DNA of 64,000 nt from Roseovarius sp. MMSF_3281 (GTDB taxonomy: Bacteria > Pseudomonadota > Alphaproteobacteria > Rhodobacterales > Rhodobacteraceae). Positions 38,598 to 48,128 of this stretch are shown piece after piece. Positions within the stretch are counted from its first letter, which is position 1. Each line of letters starts with the position of its first letter. The stretch spans positions 23,101-87,100 of the forward strand of contig NZ_JASHIM010000020.1 in NCBI RefSeq assembly GCF_030733685.1, given 5' to 3'. The translations under genes and the position numbers were made by a program. The notes under the pieces were generated by a model. The model had not been told where the DNA came from, ran no database searches, and worked only from the letters and a program-made list of their open reading frames with translations.

Positions 38598-38686
38598 AGC
38601 GGTTCGCGAAATGCAGCCCCGAAACCCAATCGTTGCACGCGTTCCGCCCCGCGCCGATGGCGCAGGGTAAAGGCGGAACGCTTTAG
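38594..38686. repeat. 118-bp palindromic element, degenerate copy C (93 bp)
   Basis: Begins TTAAAGCG and ends AACGCTTTAG, in the same orientation as copy A. The second hairpin (GCGTTCCGCC to GGCGGAACGC) is kept, while the first has collapsed to TTCGCGAAA without its return arm. It supplies the stop codon of the preceding gene and ends 4 bases before the stop of the convergent binding-protein gene. Confidence 0.8.
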
Positions 38687-38689
38687 GGC

Positions 38690-40348
38690 CTATTCCGCAA
38701 ATCCGATTTTATAGAGGTGTATTTCGTTCGCCGGGTGTTTCCGGGCGTTCACGAGCCTGCCGTTGTGGTGATTATAGAGCGCGCGCCAATAGGGTTGGAT
38801 GATGAGCCCCTCGTCCCGGAGGAGGTTTTCGATTTGACGCATGACATCACGGCGATCTTCGGCGGCATGCAGCGACATGGCCAGATCGATCAATGAATCG
38901 AGCGTGATGTTCGCGACCCCGGTTTCGTTCCAAACCGCGCCCGAGCGATAGGCCAGCACCAGGACTTGCACATCCAGCGGGCGGTGATTCCATTGCGTGG
39001 CCGAGAAGGGGAAGGTTTTCCAGTTGTCCCAGAAGCGCGCGCCGGGCAGGATACTGCGCCGCACGCGAAAGCCCGCGTCTTCAAGCTGTGCGGCGACCGC
39101 ATCGCCGGTGTTGCGTTGCCATTCGTCATCGACGGTGGTGAGGTCGTGCACCATGTCCTCGAAGCCTGCCGCCTTGGCCAGTTCCAGCGCCTTGGCGGGG
39201 TCGTATTCGGCCGGGCCGATATCGGCATAGGCGGGATGTACGGGGCTGACGTGGTGATTGGCCGCGACGGTGCCGCGTCCGGCATTGCCCAGTTCAAGGC
39301 AGATTTCGTTGTCCACGGCCAAGGCAAGGGCGCGCCGCAAATCCTTGCTTGCGTAGGGCGTTTGACCGTTCATCTCGGCGTTCTGATTGCCACGGATGAC
39401 GATGGTTGCGGCGGTTTCCGTGCGCGTTTGGGTCCAGCCGGTGGCGTCCATCACGTCGATGAAATCGCCCACGGTTTCATAGAGCAGGTCGATTTCGTCG
39501 GCCTTGGCGGCGGCAACCCAATTGGCCGGGTCGGTGCCGAGGTCGATAAATTCCACGCGGTCAAGGTAGGGCCCGCCATAGACATCGGTCCCCCACCAGT
39601 CATGGGCGGTGTTGCGTTCCAGAACGCAGCTTCCACCGGCGGTCAATCGCACGGGTGAAAAGGGGCCGGTGCCGATGCCATGGGCGAAAGGGTCACCGCC
39701 GTCGTAGCTGCTGTGCAGGATGGCGGCGGGGTAATCCGAAAAGGTCGCGATGATCGAGATATCGGGCGCCGAGAGGGTCAGTGTCACCGTCAGGTCATCG
39801 GTGACGGTGATCGCGCCGTCGCGGGCCTGACCCGTGGCGGGGTTGGTCAGCCCGGTCAGGCGCGATGCCATGGAATTGCCCGGCGCGGTGCTGTCGCACC
39901 AGCGGGTGATGTTGCGGGCGACGTCGGTTGCGGTCAGGGCGTCGCCGTTGTTCCATGTCACGCCGGGGCGGACGTGCAGGATGTATTGGGTGGCATCGTC
40001 GTTGACGTCCCAGCTTTCCAGGAGCATGCCGCGAAAGGCGCCGTCGCCGTTGTATTCCACGAGGTATTCGAGAAAGCCCCGGGTCTGGTTGGCCATTTCG
40101 CTCCAATCAAAGGTGCGCGGGTCGCGCAGGGCTTTGACGCTTTGCTGGATTCGCAGGGTGCCGCCCTGTTGGGGGGCAGGGCCGTCTTGTGCCTGTGCGG
40201 CCTCGCCGATCAGGGCCAGCGCGGCAGGGGCCGTTGCCCCAAGCGCCGTGGCGCGGGCCAGAAATTCGCGCCTCGTGATCCGGCCCTGGTATGCGTCTTG
40301 GGTCAGGACGGGCAGGGCGGGATGCACGGGGCGGCGGGTGCTTGGCAT
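38690..40348 (-). CDS. ABC transporter substrate-binding protein, peptide family (SBP_5), Tat-exported
   Basis: 552 residues. A twin-arginine signal ([10 protein letters not shown], arginines at 26-27) precedes a hydrophobic stretch and the AQAQDG cut region. The mature protein is a family 5 binding protein (DppA/OppA type) with the [16 protein letters not shown] and [15 protein letters not shown] segments. No permease or ATPase genes adjoin it, so its transporter is elsewhere. The low-GC permease at 22054 is of the right class but far away. It faces a convergent lytic transglycosylase, and an AraC-type regulator lies 79 bases upstream. Confidence 0.88.
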   Translation of the reverse strand: MPSTRRPVHPALPVLTQDAYQGRITRREFLARATALGATAPAALALIGEAAQAQDGPAPQQGGTLRIQQSVKALRDPRTFDWSEMANQTRGFLEYLVEYNGDGAFRGMLLESWDVNDDATQYILHVRPGVTWNNGDALTATDVARNITRWCDSTAPGNSMASRLTGLTNPATGQARDGAITVTDDLTVTLTLSAPDISIIATFSDYPAAILHSSYDGGDPFAHGIGTGPFSPVRLTAGGSCVLERNTAHDWWGTDVYGGPYLDRVEFIDLGTDPANWVAAAKADEIDLLYETVGDFIDVMDATGWTQTRTETAATIVIRGNQNAEMNGQTPYASKDLRRALALAVDNEICLELGNAGRGTVAANHHVSPVHPAYADIGPAEYDPAKALELAKAAGFEDMVHDLTTVDDEWQRNTGDAVAAQLEDAGFRVRRSILPGARFWDNWKTFPFSATQWNHRPLDVQVLVLAYRSGAVWNETGVANITLDSLIDLAMSLHAAEDRRDVMRQIENLLRDEGLIIQPYWRALYNHHNGRLVNARKHPANEIHLYKIGFAE

Positions 40349-40427
40349 GGGGGCCTCGAGGGTCGGTGGTTAATTTTGCAGAATAATAAGACGTGGGGTC
40401 TCAAAAATCTATAGCTGAGATGCAGTT

Positions 40428-41246
40428 TCAACTTTTTACAAGGCCCGGTATCTTCGGGCGCTCGGCGGCGGACTTGCGCAACTCGGACGGTGTTTTGCCC
40501 GTGTGATGCAGGACGAAGCGCGAGAAATAGGCCGCACTGTTGAAGCCTGTCATGGCGGCGACGCGATTGAATGGGTGGTCGCTGTTTTCCAGAAGGTCGC
40601 GCACGGCGTGCAGGCTGCGTTGGGTCAGCAGTTCGGCGGCGGTCATGCCGGTGCAATCGCGGCAGGTGCGTGTAAGGTGCGTGGGGGTGACCCCGAGGGC
40701 TTGAGCATAGTCGGCCATGGTCTTGCCGGTGGCATGGTCGCGTTCGACGAGGGCGGCGTAGGCGGTCACAAGGCGTTGGGATGCCGTGATTTTTTCCGCA
40801 TCTTCGCCCTGTTCGATCATGGCGCGGCGCAACCAGACCGTCAGCAGCGCGGCTTCGGCATTCAACGCCTCGTCCATGAAGGGGCGGGCGCTGTTTTGCT
40901 CGCGCTGCATCGCATCGAGGATGGATGTCAGTTCACTTTGGGCATGCACGTCGCGAATGCGCAGGTGTTGTGGCGTGTCGGGCATCAGCACAGGCCCATT
41001 GGCGGGCACGAGGCAGACAAGGCCAAAGCCCTGTTTCCCAAGATCCAATGAAAACAAGGTGTTGGCAGGAATGACCAAGGCATTGTGCACGCCCACCCCA
41101 CGCCGGACGCCTTCGATCATGGCGCGGCCCTGTCCGCGCGTTATCCAGATCATCGCGTGTTCGGTGCAACTGTGGGGAAGCTCGGCGCGCCATGTACCGC
41201 CTTCGGACCATTGTGCGAGGGTGAGGATGCGCGCGTGAGATGTCAT
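40428..41246 (-). CDS. AraC-family transcriptional regulator
   Basis: 272 residues from the ATG at 41246. An N-terminal cupin-like sensing domain (EHAMIWITRGQGRAMIEGV) precedes the two helix-turn-helix motifs of AraC (DYAQALGVTPTHLTRTCRD and NRVAAMTGFNSAAYFSRFVLHHTGKTPSE). It sits directly upstream of the Tat-exported binding protein on the same strand, so it may control uptake of that ligand. Inducer unknown. Confidence 0.88.
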   Translation of the reverse strand: MTSHARILTLAQWSEGGTWRAELPHSCTEHAMIWITRGQGRAMIEGVRRGVGVHNALVIPANTLFSLDLGKQGFGLVCLVPANGPVLMPDTPQHLRIRDVHAQSELTSILDAMQREQNSARPFMDEALNAEAALLTVWLRRAMIEQGEDAEKITASQRLVTAYAALVERDHATGKTMADYAQALGVTPTHLTRTCRDCTGMTAAELLTQRSLHAVRDLLENSDHPFNRVAAMTGFNSAAYFSRFVLHHTGKTPSELRKSAAERPKIPGLVKS

Positions 41247-41328
41247 ATGGTTTGCCTGCCTGATTTGATTGCTTTTCAATAGATTTGGCAGAGAAACACC
41301 GCGATGTCAGGATGAAAAATCGGTTTTT

Positions 41329-42210
41329 CTAAAATTCAGCGGCATTCAGCCGGTGCCAGTTTTTCATGCGCGCGCGAAACCAGGTGCGTTGCCGTTTGGC
41401 GAACTGGCGAGTGGCGATGGTGGCCGCCTCGCGTGCATCCTTCAAGGGCATAAGCCCTTGAAGGTGGGCGATTAATTCCGGCGCGCCAATGGCTTTGGAT
41501 GACAGCAACGTGGGGTCCCAACGATCAAGGTTGGCCCGCGCCTCGTCCAGCGCGCCCATGTCGAGCATCTGGTCGAAACGACGTTCGATGCGAGGCGTTA
41601 ACCAATCCTTGTCGGCCTCGACCACGATGGCGGTACAGTTGGACAGTGGCAAAAGCGGGGGTGGGGTGGTGTCTTGCCAGTGGGCAAGGCCCCTGCCGGT
41701 GGTTTGCAGCACCTCCCATGCGCGTTGCACGCGCATTGGGTTTTGCCGGTCGATGCGGTGAAACGTGGCCTCGTCAATTTCCGATAAAAGCGCATCAACC
41801 CCTTGTTCCAAAACGATTTTATTTGCCGTTTCGCGCACTTCCGGGGGCGTGGCGGGGATGTCGGCCAGACCTTCCGTCAGGGCGGTGAAATACAATCCTG
41901 TGCCGCCGGTGATGATGGGGCGGGGGCCGGTTTCGAGGCGTGGCGCCACCTCGCGCAGCCAGTGGCCGACGGAATAATCGGCGTCGTAAGGCACATGGCC
42001 ATAAAGCGCATGGGGCGCGGCCGATTCATCCCCGGGCGAAGGGCGGGCCGTCAAAATACGCCAGTTTTCAAAGACTTGTATGGCATCGGCATTAACGATC
42101 ACGCCGCCCGATTCTTGCGCGATGCGCAGGGCGAGGGCGGATTTGCCCGAGGCCGTGGGCCCGGCAATCAGCACGGGGCGGTCGGCGGGAATGCTTGACA
42201 GGTCGATCAT
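41329..42210 (-). CDS. miaA: tRNA dimethylallyltransferase MiaA
   Basis: 293 residues. P-loop [14 protein letters not shown] (residues 15-28), then [11 protein letters not shown], the [11 protein letters not shown] loop and the [13 protein letters not shown] motif. It adds an isopentenyl group to A37 of tRNAs reading UNN codons, drawing on DMAPP from the MEP pathway; dxr of that pathway lies in the operon opposite. Its start is 17 bases from the CGTACG palindrome array, and there is no obvious ribosome binding site. Confidence 0.96.
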   Translation of the reverse strand: MIDLSSIPADRPVLIAGPTASGKSALALRIAQESGGVIVNADAIQVFENWRILTARPSPGDESAAPHALYGHVPYDADYSVGHWLREVAPRLETGPRPIITGGTGLYFTALTEGLADIPATPPEVRETANKIVLEQGVDALLSEIDEATFHRIDRQNPMRVQRAWEVLQTTGRGLAHWQDTTPPPLLPLSNCTAIVVEADKDWLTPRIERRFDQMLDMGALDEARANLDRWDPTLLSSKAIGAPELIAHLQGLMPLKDAREAATIATRQFAKRQRTWFRARMKNWHRLNAAEF

Positions 42211-42226
42211 GCGCAGCGCCCGGGCA

Positions 42227-42307
42227 TTTCGTACGAGTCGTACGCTGGACCCCCGATTTTCGTACGAAAATCGGGGCTGTCCCGATCGGTTTCGTACGAG
42301 TCGTACG
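42227..42307. repeat. CGTACG palindrome array between miaA and pyrH
   Basis: An 18-base sequence, TTTCGTACGAGTCGTACG, occurs exactly twice (42227-42244 and 42290-42307). Each contains the 15-bp palindrome CGTACGA-G-TCGTACG. Between them is a 26-bp perfect palindrome centred on CGTACG (42251-42276, arms CCCCGATTTTCGT). The divergent promoters of miaA and the pyrH operon must lie in or beside this 193-base space. Confidence 0.85.
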
Positions 42308-42403
42308 ATTTGCGCATCTCAAACCCCTTAAGATGATTGAACCTGTCCCGCTTTTCCGACATTTTGCGCGCGATTGCCAGATGGCCCAAACGGAGCGCGC
42401 CCC

Positions 42404-43135
42404 ATGTCCGAATCCCACACCCCGCAAACCACCTTCAAACGAGTTCTGCTGAAAATCTCGGGCGAAGCCTTGATGGGGGACCAGGGGTACGGGCTGCATC
42501 CGCCGACGGTGGAACGGATCGCGCGCGAGGTGCAGACGGTGCACGCGATGGGCGTCGAGATCTGCATGGTCATCGGCGGCGGCAATATTTTCCGTGGGCT
42601 GGCTGGCAGCGCGCAGGGGATGGAACGCACCACCGCCGATTACATGGGGATGCTGGCGACGGTGATGAATGCCCTGGCCATGCAAAGCGCGCTTGAGGGC
42701 CTTGGCGTGTTCACCCGGGTGATCAGCGCCATTCGCATGGACGAGGTGGCCGAGCCTTACATTCGCCGCCGCGCGGTGCGCCACCTTGAGAAAAAGCGCG
42801 TTTGCATTTTCGCCGCCGGCACCGGCAACCCCTATTTCACCACCGATACCGCTGCCACCCTGCGGGCCAACGAGATGAACTGTGAAGCGATCTTGAAGGG
42901 CACCAAGGTGGACGGGGTCTATGACAAGGACCCGGTGAAGCACGACGACGCCAAACGGTTCGATACCGTGACCTATGACGAGGTTCTGGCCCAACACCTG
43001 AACGTCATGGATGCCAGCGCCATCGCGCTTGCCCGCGACAACAGCCTGCCGATTATCGTCTTCAGTCTGGACGAGCCGGGCGGCTTCAAGGGCATTCTGG
43101 CGGGCGAGGGCACCTATACAAAGGTGCACAGCTAA
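42404..43135 (+). CDS. pyrH: UMP kinase PyrH
   Basis: 243 residues from the ATG at 42404 with GGAG at 42392-42395. The N-terminus [14 protein letters not shown], the [10 protein letters not shown] loop and the [12 protein letters not shown] substrate site are typical. It phosphorylates UMP and is feedback-inhibited by UTP in bacteria. It heads the long plus-strand operon through lpxB. Confidence 0.97.
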   Translation: MSESHTPQTTFKRVLLKISGEALMGDQGYGLHPPTVERIAREVQTVHAMGVEICMVIGGGNIFRGLAGSAQGMERTTADYMGMLATVMNALAMQSALEGLGVFTRVISAIRMDEVAEPYIRRRAVRHLEKKRVCIFAAGTGNPYFTTDTAATLRANEMNCEAILKGTKVDGVYDKDPVKHDDAKRFDTVTYDEVLAQHLNVMDASAIALARDNSLPIIVFSLDEPGGFKGILAGEGTYTKVHS

Positions 43136-43183
43136 GGCTAAACAGGACCAAAGACGCAATTCCCGCAAGAAGGACAGAGTAAT

Positions 43184-43747
43184 ATGTCGGACGAATTCAT
43201 CCTTGATACAGACGATCTGGAACGTCGGATGGAGGGGGCGATGGCCTCGCTTCGGACGGAATTCGCGTCGTTGCGGACCGGACGGGCCAGTGCCTCGATG
43301 CTGGAACCTGTGCAGGTCGAGGCCTATGGCCAGATGACGCCGATCAACCAGGTCGGCACGGTCAACGTGCCCGAGCCGCGCATGGTGACGGTGAATGTCT
43401 GGGACAAAAGCCTTGTGAACAAGGTGGAAAAGGCCATTCGCGAAAGCGGCCTTGGTATCAATCCGCAGATGAACGGCACCATCATCATGCTGCCGATCCC
43501 CGAGTTGAACGAAGAGCGCCGCCGCGAACTGGGCAAGGTGGCGGGCCAATATGCCGAAAGCGCGCGGGTTTCGATCCGCAATATTCGCCGCGACGGCATG
43601 GACCAGATCAAGAAGGCCAAGGCCGACGGCATGTCGGAAGACGACCAGAAATTCTGGGAATCGGCGGTGCAGGAACTCACCGACAAGCATATTGCCTTGG
43701 TCGACGAGGCGCTTGAGCACAAGCAAGCCGAGATCATGCAGGTCTGA
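43184..43747 (+). CDS. frr: Ribosome-recycling factor Frr
   Basis: 187 residues. Two-domain RRF with the three-helix bundle and tRNA-like shape; [20 protein letters not shown] and the C-terminal SVRNIRRD-like stretch ([17 protein letters not shown]) are diagnostic. It acts with EF-G to split post-termination ribosomes. It lies 48 bases after pyrH with an AAGGA-containing leader. Confidence 0.98.
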   Translation: MSDEFILDTDDLERRMEGAMASLRTEFASLRTGRASASMLEPVQVEAYGQMTPINQVGTVNVPEPRMVTVNVWDKSLVNKVEKAIRESGLGINPQMNGTIIMLPIPELNEERRRELGKVAGQYAESARVSIRNIRRDGMDQIKKAKADGMSEDDQKFWESAVQELTDKHIALVDEALEHKQAEIMQV

Positions 43748-43767
43748 GACAAGCGGGGGCCGCCGAC

Positions 43768-44493
43768 ATGGCACAGAAAAAGGCCGATATGGGCGGCCCG
43801 CGCCATGTGGCGATCATCATGGACGGGAATGGCCGCTGGGCGCAGTCGCGCGGGCGGCCCCGTCTTTTCGGCCACCACGCGGGCGCGCGCCGGGTGCGCG
43901 AGATTGTCAGTGCCTGCCCCGATCTTGGGGTGAAGTACCTGACGATTTTTGCCTTCTCGACGGAAAACTGGAAACGCACCCAGACCGAGGTTGCCGGGCT
44001 GATGAGCCTGTTTCGCCGCTATATCATGAAGGAAATGCAGGAGTTCGTGCGCGAAAACGTGCGGGTGCGGTTTATCGGTGACCGGCCGCGTCTTGATGCC
44101 AAGCTGCGCGGGCTGATGGACGAGGCCGAGGCGATGACCGCGCATTGCGACGGCACGAACCTGACCATTGCGCTTAATTACGGGGGCCGGGACGAGGTGG
44201 CACGGGCCACCAAGCGCCTGGCGCAGGATGTGGCCGATGGCAATCTTGACCCGGCGGATGTGGACGAGGAAACGCTGCCCAAGTACCTGGATACCCGCGT
44301 GGTGCCGGACCCGGACCTGGTTATTCGCACAAGCGGCGAAGCGCGGATTTCCAATTTCCTGCTGTGGCAATCGGCCTATGCGGAATACGAATTCATCGAC
44401 ACCCTGTGGCCGGATTTCACCCCGGAGATTTTTGCCGATCTCCTGAAGGGTTATGGCGCGCGCGATCGCCGGTTCGGTGGGGTGACGGCATGA
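43768..44493 (+). CDS. uppS: Undecaprenyl diphosphate synthase (isoprenyl transferase) UppS
   Basis: 241 residues. The catalytic Asp is in IIMDGNGRWAQSRG, with the HHAGARRVREIV, TIFAFSTENW and RTSGEARISNFLLWQ motifs following. It condenses isopentenyl diphosphates to the C55 carrier used for peptidoglycan and O-antigen. Its stop overlaps the cdsA start (ATGA). Confidence 0.97.
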   Translation: MAQKKADMGGPRHVAIIMDGNGRWAQSRGRPRLFGHHAGARRVREIVSACPDLGVKYLTIFAFSTENWKRTQTEVAGLMSLFRRYIMKEMQEFVRENVRVRFIGDRPRLDAKLRGLMDEAEAMTAHCDGTNLTIALNYGGRDEVARATKRLAQDVADGNLDPADVDEETLPKYLDTRVVPDPDLVIRTSGEARISNFLLWQSAYAEYEFIDTLWPDFTPEIFADLLKGYGARDRRFGGVTA

Positions 44494-45269
44494 GCGGTGC
44501 GGGACAGTGGGGGGATTTGGCCCCCCGCCTGATGTCCGGCGTGGTGATGGCCGTGGCGGGCGGCCTGTTGGTTTGGGGGGGCGGTTGGCCCCTTGCCATC
44601 GCGATCAGCGCCTTGGGCGGTTTGATGATCTGGGAGGCCGCGCGCATGTTCGGTGCGCCGCGGGCCGCTGGCATGGGGTGCATGGGCGCGGCGGCGGTCT
44701 TTGGGGCCTTGGTGGTGCCCGGTATACTGGTTTTGCCAATCCTTTTGGCGGCGGCGATTGCCACGGCGGGCGATATTGCCCGTGAGAGGGCGATTTACGC
44801 CGCATTGGCGGTTTGGGCGCTGGTTGGCTGTTACGCGGTGGCGATGCTGCGGGCCGAGGCCGGGCTTGGCTGGATCGTCTGGCTGGTGCTGGTGGTCGTG
44901 GTGTCGGACGTGGCGGGGTATTTCGCCGGGCGCAAACTGGGCGGTCCGAAGTTCTGGCCGAAGGTGAGCCCGAAAAAGACGTGGTCGGGGACGATTGCGG
45001 GCTGGATCGGGGCCGCCGTGGTGGGCGCGGTGATGGCCGGGCCGCTGGGTGCGGGCGCGGGGTTGATCGTGATCTCGGTGCTGGTCAGCCTTGCCGGGCA
45101 GATGGGCGATATCGCCGAAAGCGCGGTGAAGCGCCGGGTCGGGGTCAAGGACAGTTCCGAGCTGATCCCCGGCCATGGCGGGGTGCTTGACCGGTTCGAC
45201 GCCATGCTGGGGGCCGGGGTTCTGGTGTTCGTGCTGATGCAACTGGGCCTGATGCCGGGGGTGGCATGA
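44490..45269 (+). CDS. cdsA: Phosphatidate cytidylyltransferase CdsA
   Basis: 259 residues from the ATG overlapping uppS. Seven or eight hydrophobic spans and the C-terminal CDP-alcohol signature (SPKKTWSGTIAGWIGA, then SVLVSLAGQMGDIAESAVKR and KDSSELIPGHGGVLDRFD). It makes CDP-diacylglycerol for phospholipid synthesis. A longer upstream frame lies in uppS. The stop overlaps the dxr start (ATGA). Confidence 0.95.
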   Translation: MSGAGQWGDLAPRLMSGVVMAVAGGLLVWGGGWPLAIAISALGGLMIWEAARMFGAPRAAGMGCMGAAAVFGALVVPGILVLPILLAAAIATAGDIARERAIYAALAVWALVGCYAVAMLRAEAGLGWIVWLVLVVVVSDVAGYFAGRKLGGPKFWPKVSPKKTWSGTIAGWIGAAVVGAVMAGPLGAGAGLIVISVLVSLAGQMGDIAESAVKRRVGVKDSSELIPGHGGVLDRFDAMLGAGVLVFVLMQLGLMPGVA

Positions 45270-46438
45270 AGCGGGTCAGTATCCTGGGGGCCACCGGCTC
45301 AATCGGGCAAAGCACCATTGACTTGATCCGCCGCACCCCCGAGCGGTTTGACGTTGTGGCCCTGACCGGGGGGCGCAAGATCGACCGATTGGCCAAGGAT
45401 GCGATCGAGCTGGGCGCCGAGGTGGCGGTGACGGCGCATGACGATTTGCTGATCTCGCTGCGCGAGGCGCTGAAGGGCAGCGGTGTCGAGGCGGCGGCGG
45501 GCGAGGCGGCCTTGGTCGAGGCGGCGGCGCGGCCGGCGCATTGGGTGATGTCCGCGATTGTCGGGGCCGCGGGGTTGCCCCCCGGTTTGGCCGCGCTTGA
45601 GCAGGGTGCGACACTGGCCCTGGCGAACAAGGAATCGCTGGTCACGGCGGGGCCGTTGTTGATGCGCAGCGCCCGGTTGAACGCGGCGCGGATCATCCCG
45701 GTGGACAGCGAACATTCGGCGATTTTCCAGGCCCTGGTGGGCGAGGATCTGGCATCGGTGACGCGTTGCATCATTACCGCCAGTGGCGGGGCCTTTCGCG
45801 ATTGGCCGTTGCCGGACCTGGCCGGTGCCACGCCCGAGCAGGCAGCGACGCATCCCAACTGGGACATGGGCCAGCGGATCACCATCGATTCCGCGTCGAT
45901 GTTCAACAAGGCCTTGGAAGTCATTGAAGCGCGGGAGTTTTTCGGCTTTCGGCCAGAGCAGATCGAGGTGGTGATTCACCCTGAATCCATGGTGCATGCG
46001 CTGGTGGGCTTTTGCGACGGGGGCTTGATGGCGCATGTCGGGCCGCCGGATATGCGGCATGCCATCGGCTATGCCCTGAACTGGCCGCAGCGGTTGGATT
46101 TGCCGGTGGAGGCCCTGGATTTGACGGCGCTGGGGCGGTTGACCTTCCGGGCGCCGGACATGGCGCGGTACCCCGCGCTGCGGCTGGCGCGCGAGGTGAT
46201 GGCGCAGCGCGGTTTGGCGGGGGCGGTGTTCAACGCCGCCAAGGAACGCGCGATGGATCATTTCATCGCCAAGCGCCTGCCGTTCATGGGCATGGCCGAG
46301 GTCGTTGAAGAGGTTCTTGCCCGCATAGAGGCCGAGAATGGCCTTATTGATGCCGAGATCACGCTTGAAACCGTGGGGCAGGCGGACCATCTGGCACGGA
46401 TGGCCGCCGATAAAGTCGTGCAGGACAAATATAGCTAA
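45266..46438 (+). CDS. dxr: 1-deoxy-D-xylulose-5-phosphate reductoisomerase Dxr
   Basis: 390 residues. NADPH-binding SILGATGSIGQSTIDLI (residues 4-20), metal and substrate motifs PVDSEHSAIFQ and TIDSASMFNKALEVIEA. It makes MEP in the isoprenoid pathway that feeds UppS and MiaA. ATGA overlap with cdsA; rseP follows. Confidence 0.98.
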   Translation: MKRVSILGATGSIGQSTIDLIRRTPERFDVVALTGGRKIDRLAKDAIELGAEVAVTAHDDLLISLREALKGSGVEAAAGEAALVEAAARPAHWVMSAIVGAAGLPPGLAALEQGATLALANKESLVTAGPLLMRSARLNAARIIPVDSEHSAIFQALVGEDLASVTRCIITASGGAFRDWPLPDLAGATPEQAATHPNWDMGQRITIDSASMFNKALEVIEAREFFGFRPEQIEVVIHPESMVHALVGFCDGGLMAHVGPPDMRHAIGYALNWPQRLDLPVEALDLTALGRLTFRAPDMARYPALRLAREVMAQRGLAGAVFNAAKERAMDHFIAKRLPFMGMAEVVEEVLARIEAENGLIDAEITLETVGQADHLARMAADKVVQDKYS

Positions 46439-46457
46439 ACGAGGGAGGCACAGGGCC

Positions 46458-47801
46458 TTGGAATTCGCACTTATGCTGCCGCAGTTCGGCAATGTTGCCA
46501 TGGCCGTTCTGGCCTTCGTCGTGGCGTTGTCGGTGATTGTCGCGGTGCATGAATACGGCCATTACATCGTGGGCCGGTGGTGCGGGATCAAGGCGGATGT
46601 GTTTTCGCTGGGCTTCGGGCCGGTCCTGTTTGCGCGCGACGACAAGCATGGCACGAAATGGCAGATCGCGGCCCTGCCGCTTGGCGGTTACGTCAAGTTC
46701 AGGGGCGATGGCGATGCGGCCAGCGCCACCGAAAGCGACGAGATCAGGGAAATGACCCCCGAGGAGCGGCGCGAGACCATGGCGGGCGCCCCGCTTTGGG
46801 CGCGGGCGGCGACGGTGGTTGCCGGGCCGGTGTTCAATTTCATCCTGTCGATTGCCATTTTCGGCGCGGTGATGATGAGCCAGGGCAAGGTGGCCGAGCC
46901 TTTGGCGGTGGGCGAGATTCACCCCCTGCCGCAGGCCGGGTTCGGCTTGCAAACGGGCGATGAACTGCTTGGCATCGCCGGGCAGGACGTGCCGGACACG
47001 GGGGAACCGGGGGCTTTCGGCGATTTCGTCGATGCGCTTCCCGTGGCGCCGGTGCTGGACTACCGGGTGCGCCGCGATGGCCGCGAGATCACCGTTGACG
47101 GGCCCTATCCGCAGCCGACGCGGATCATGCAGCTTGCCCCGCAATCGGCGGCCTTCGAAAGCGGGCTGAAGCCGGGTGACGTGATCGTGGGCATCGAGGG
47201 CAAGGACATCATCGCCTTTGAGCAGCTCAAGCAGGTGGTCGAATCATCGAACGGGCGGCCCCTTGCGCTTGAGGTTTGGCGCGATGGTGAGGTTCTGCCC
47301 TTTGAACTGGCCCCGCGCCGGGTGGATGAGCCGAAGCCCGAGGGCGGCTTTCGCACCGAGTGGCGGATCGGCATTGCCGGGGGCATGGCCTTTGATTTCG
47401 CAACCGCGCCCATGGGGCCGGGCGAGGCGCTTTGGGGGGGCATTGCCCAGACCTGGGGTGTCATGGCCAATTCGGTCAGCGGGCTTTACCACATGGTGAT
47501 CGGGGCGATCAGCACCTGCAACATGTCCGGGCCTATCGGGATCGCCGAGGTGTCGGGCGCGATGGCCAGCCAGGGCGCGAGCAGCTTTATCTGGTTCATC
47601 GCGGTGCTGTCGGCGGCCATCGGGTTTTTGAACCTGTTCCCGATTCCGGTTCTGGATGGTGGGCACCTGGTGTTTTACGCCTTCGAGGCGGTGGCCGGCA
47701 AACCCCCCAGCGACGCGGCCCTGCGCATTCTCATGGCGATCGGTCTGGCGCTGATCCTGTCACTGATGAGTTTCGCATTGATCACCGATATCCTGTGCTG
47801 A
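46458..47801 (+). CDS. rseP: Site-2 intramembrane zinc protease RseP
   Basis: 447 residues from a TTG at 46458, which has GGGAGG eleven bases upstream; the first ATG (46473) is farther from any ribosome binding site. The zinc site HEYGH is at residues 31-35. One or two periplasmic PDZ domains follow (PQSAAFESGLKPGDVIVGIE), then the second metal motif NLFPIPVLDGGH. It cleaves anti-sigma factors and signal-peptide remnants. It lies between dxr and bamA. Confidence 0.95.
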   Translation: MEFALMLPQFGNVAMAVLAFVVALSVIVAVHEYGHYIVGRWCGIKADVFSLGFGPVLFARDDKHGTKWQIAALPLGGYVKFRGDGDAASATESDEIREMTPEERRETMAGAPLWARAATVVAGPVFNFILSIAIFGAVMMSQGKVAEPLAVGEIHPLPQAGFGLQTGDELLGIAGQDVPDTGEPGAFGDFVDALPVAPVLDYRVRRDGREITVDGPYPQPTRIMQLAPQSAAFESGLKPGDVIVGIEGKDIIAFEQLKQVVESSNGRPLALEVWRDGEVLPFELAPRRVDEPKPEGGFRTEWRIGIAGGMAFDFATAPMGPGEALWGGIAQTWGVMANSVSGLYHMVIGAISTCNMSGPIGIAEVSGAMASQGASSFIWFIAVLSAAIGFLNLFPIPVLDGGHLVFYAFEAVAGKPPSDAALRILMAIGLALILSLMSFALITDILC

Positions 47802-47898
47802 AGGCGGAGCCTGCCTTAATCTTGTCATGATCCGGGTCTGATTTCCGCCACAGTGGTCGAGCACCCTGTCGGGTGACGAACTGTAACGGAGATTGGTC

Positions 47899-48024
47899 GT
47901 GCAACATATCGTTCAAGGTTACCGCGGCGTCAGCCTTTTGGTGGACCTGAATTGGGATCGCCTGCTGTATCTGGCCACGATCTTTGCGGCCCTGATGGCA
48001 GGGGCCTTCATCGGATCGTTGTAA
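47899..48024 (+). CDS. Small single-span membrane protein, 41 residues
   Basis: GTG start with CGGAG eight bases upstream and a TAA stop. The protein opens MQHIVQGYRGVSLLVDLNWD, then has a hydrophobic span (about 21-41). I recall the same short protein between rseP and bamA in other roseobacters. No function is known. It fits the operon direction and spacing, so it may be translated with it. Confidence 0.68.
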   Translation: MQHIVQGYRGVSLLVDLNWDRLLYLATIFAALMAGAFIGSL

Positions 48025-48128
48025 GACGTGCCTGTCGTGGCCCTGAGCGTATACGTGCCGGGGCCTTTCTGCGCTGAATGGCGTTTTGACAAGCCCGCCA
48101 TTCCCGGTTAGTCACATTTCCAACTGGG

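Noticed and set aside
42207..42389. 60-residue minus-strand frame with repeated YDSYE
   Set aside because: The repeat comes from translating the CGTACG palindrome array, not from protein selection.
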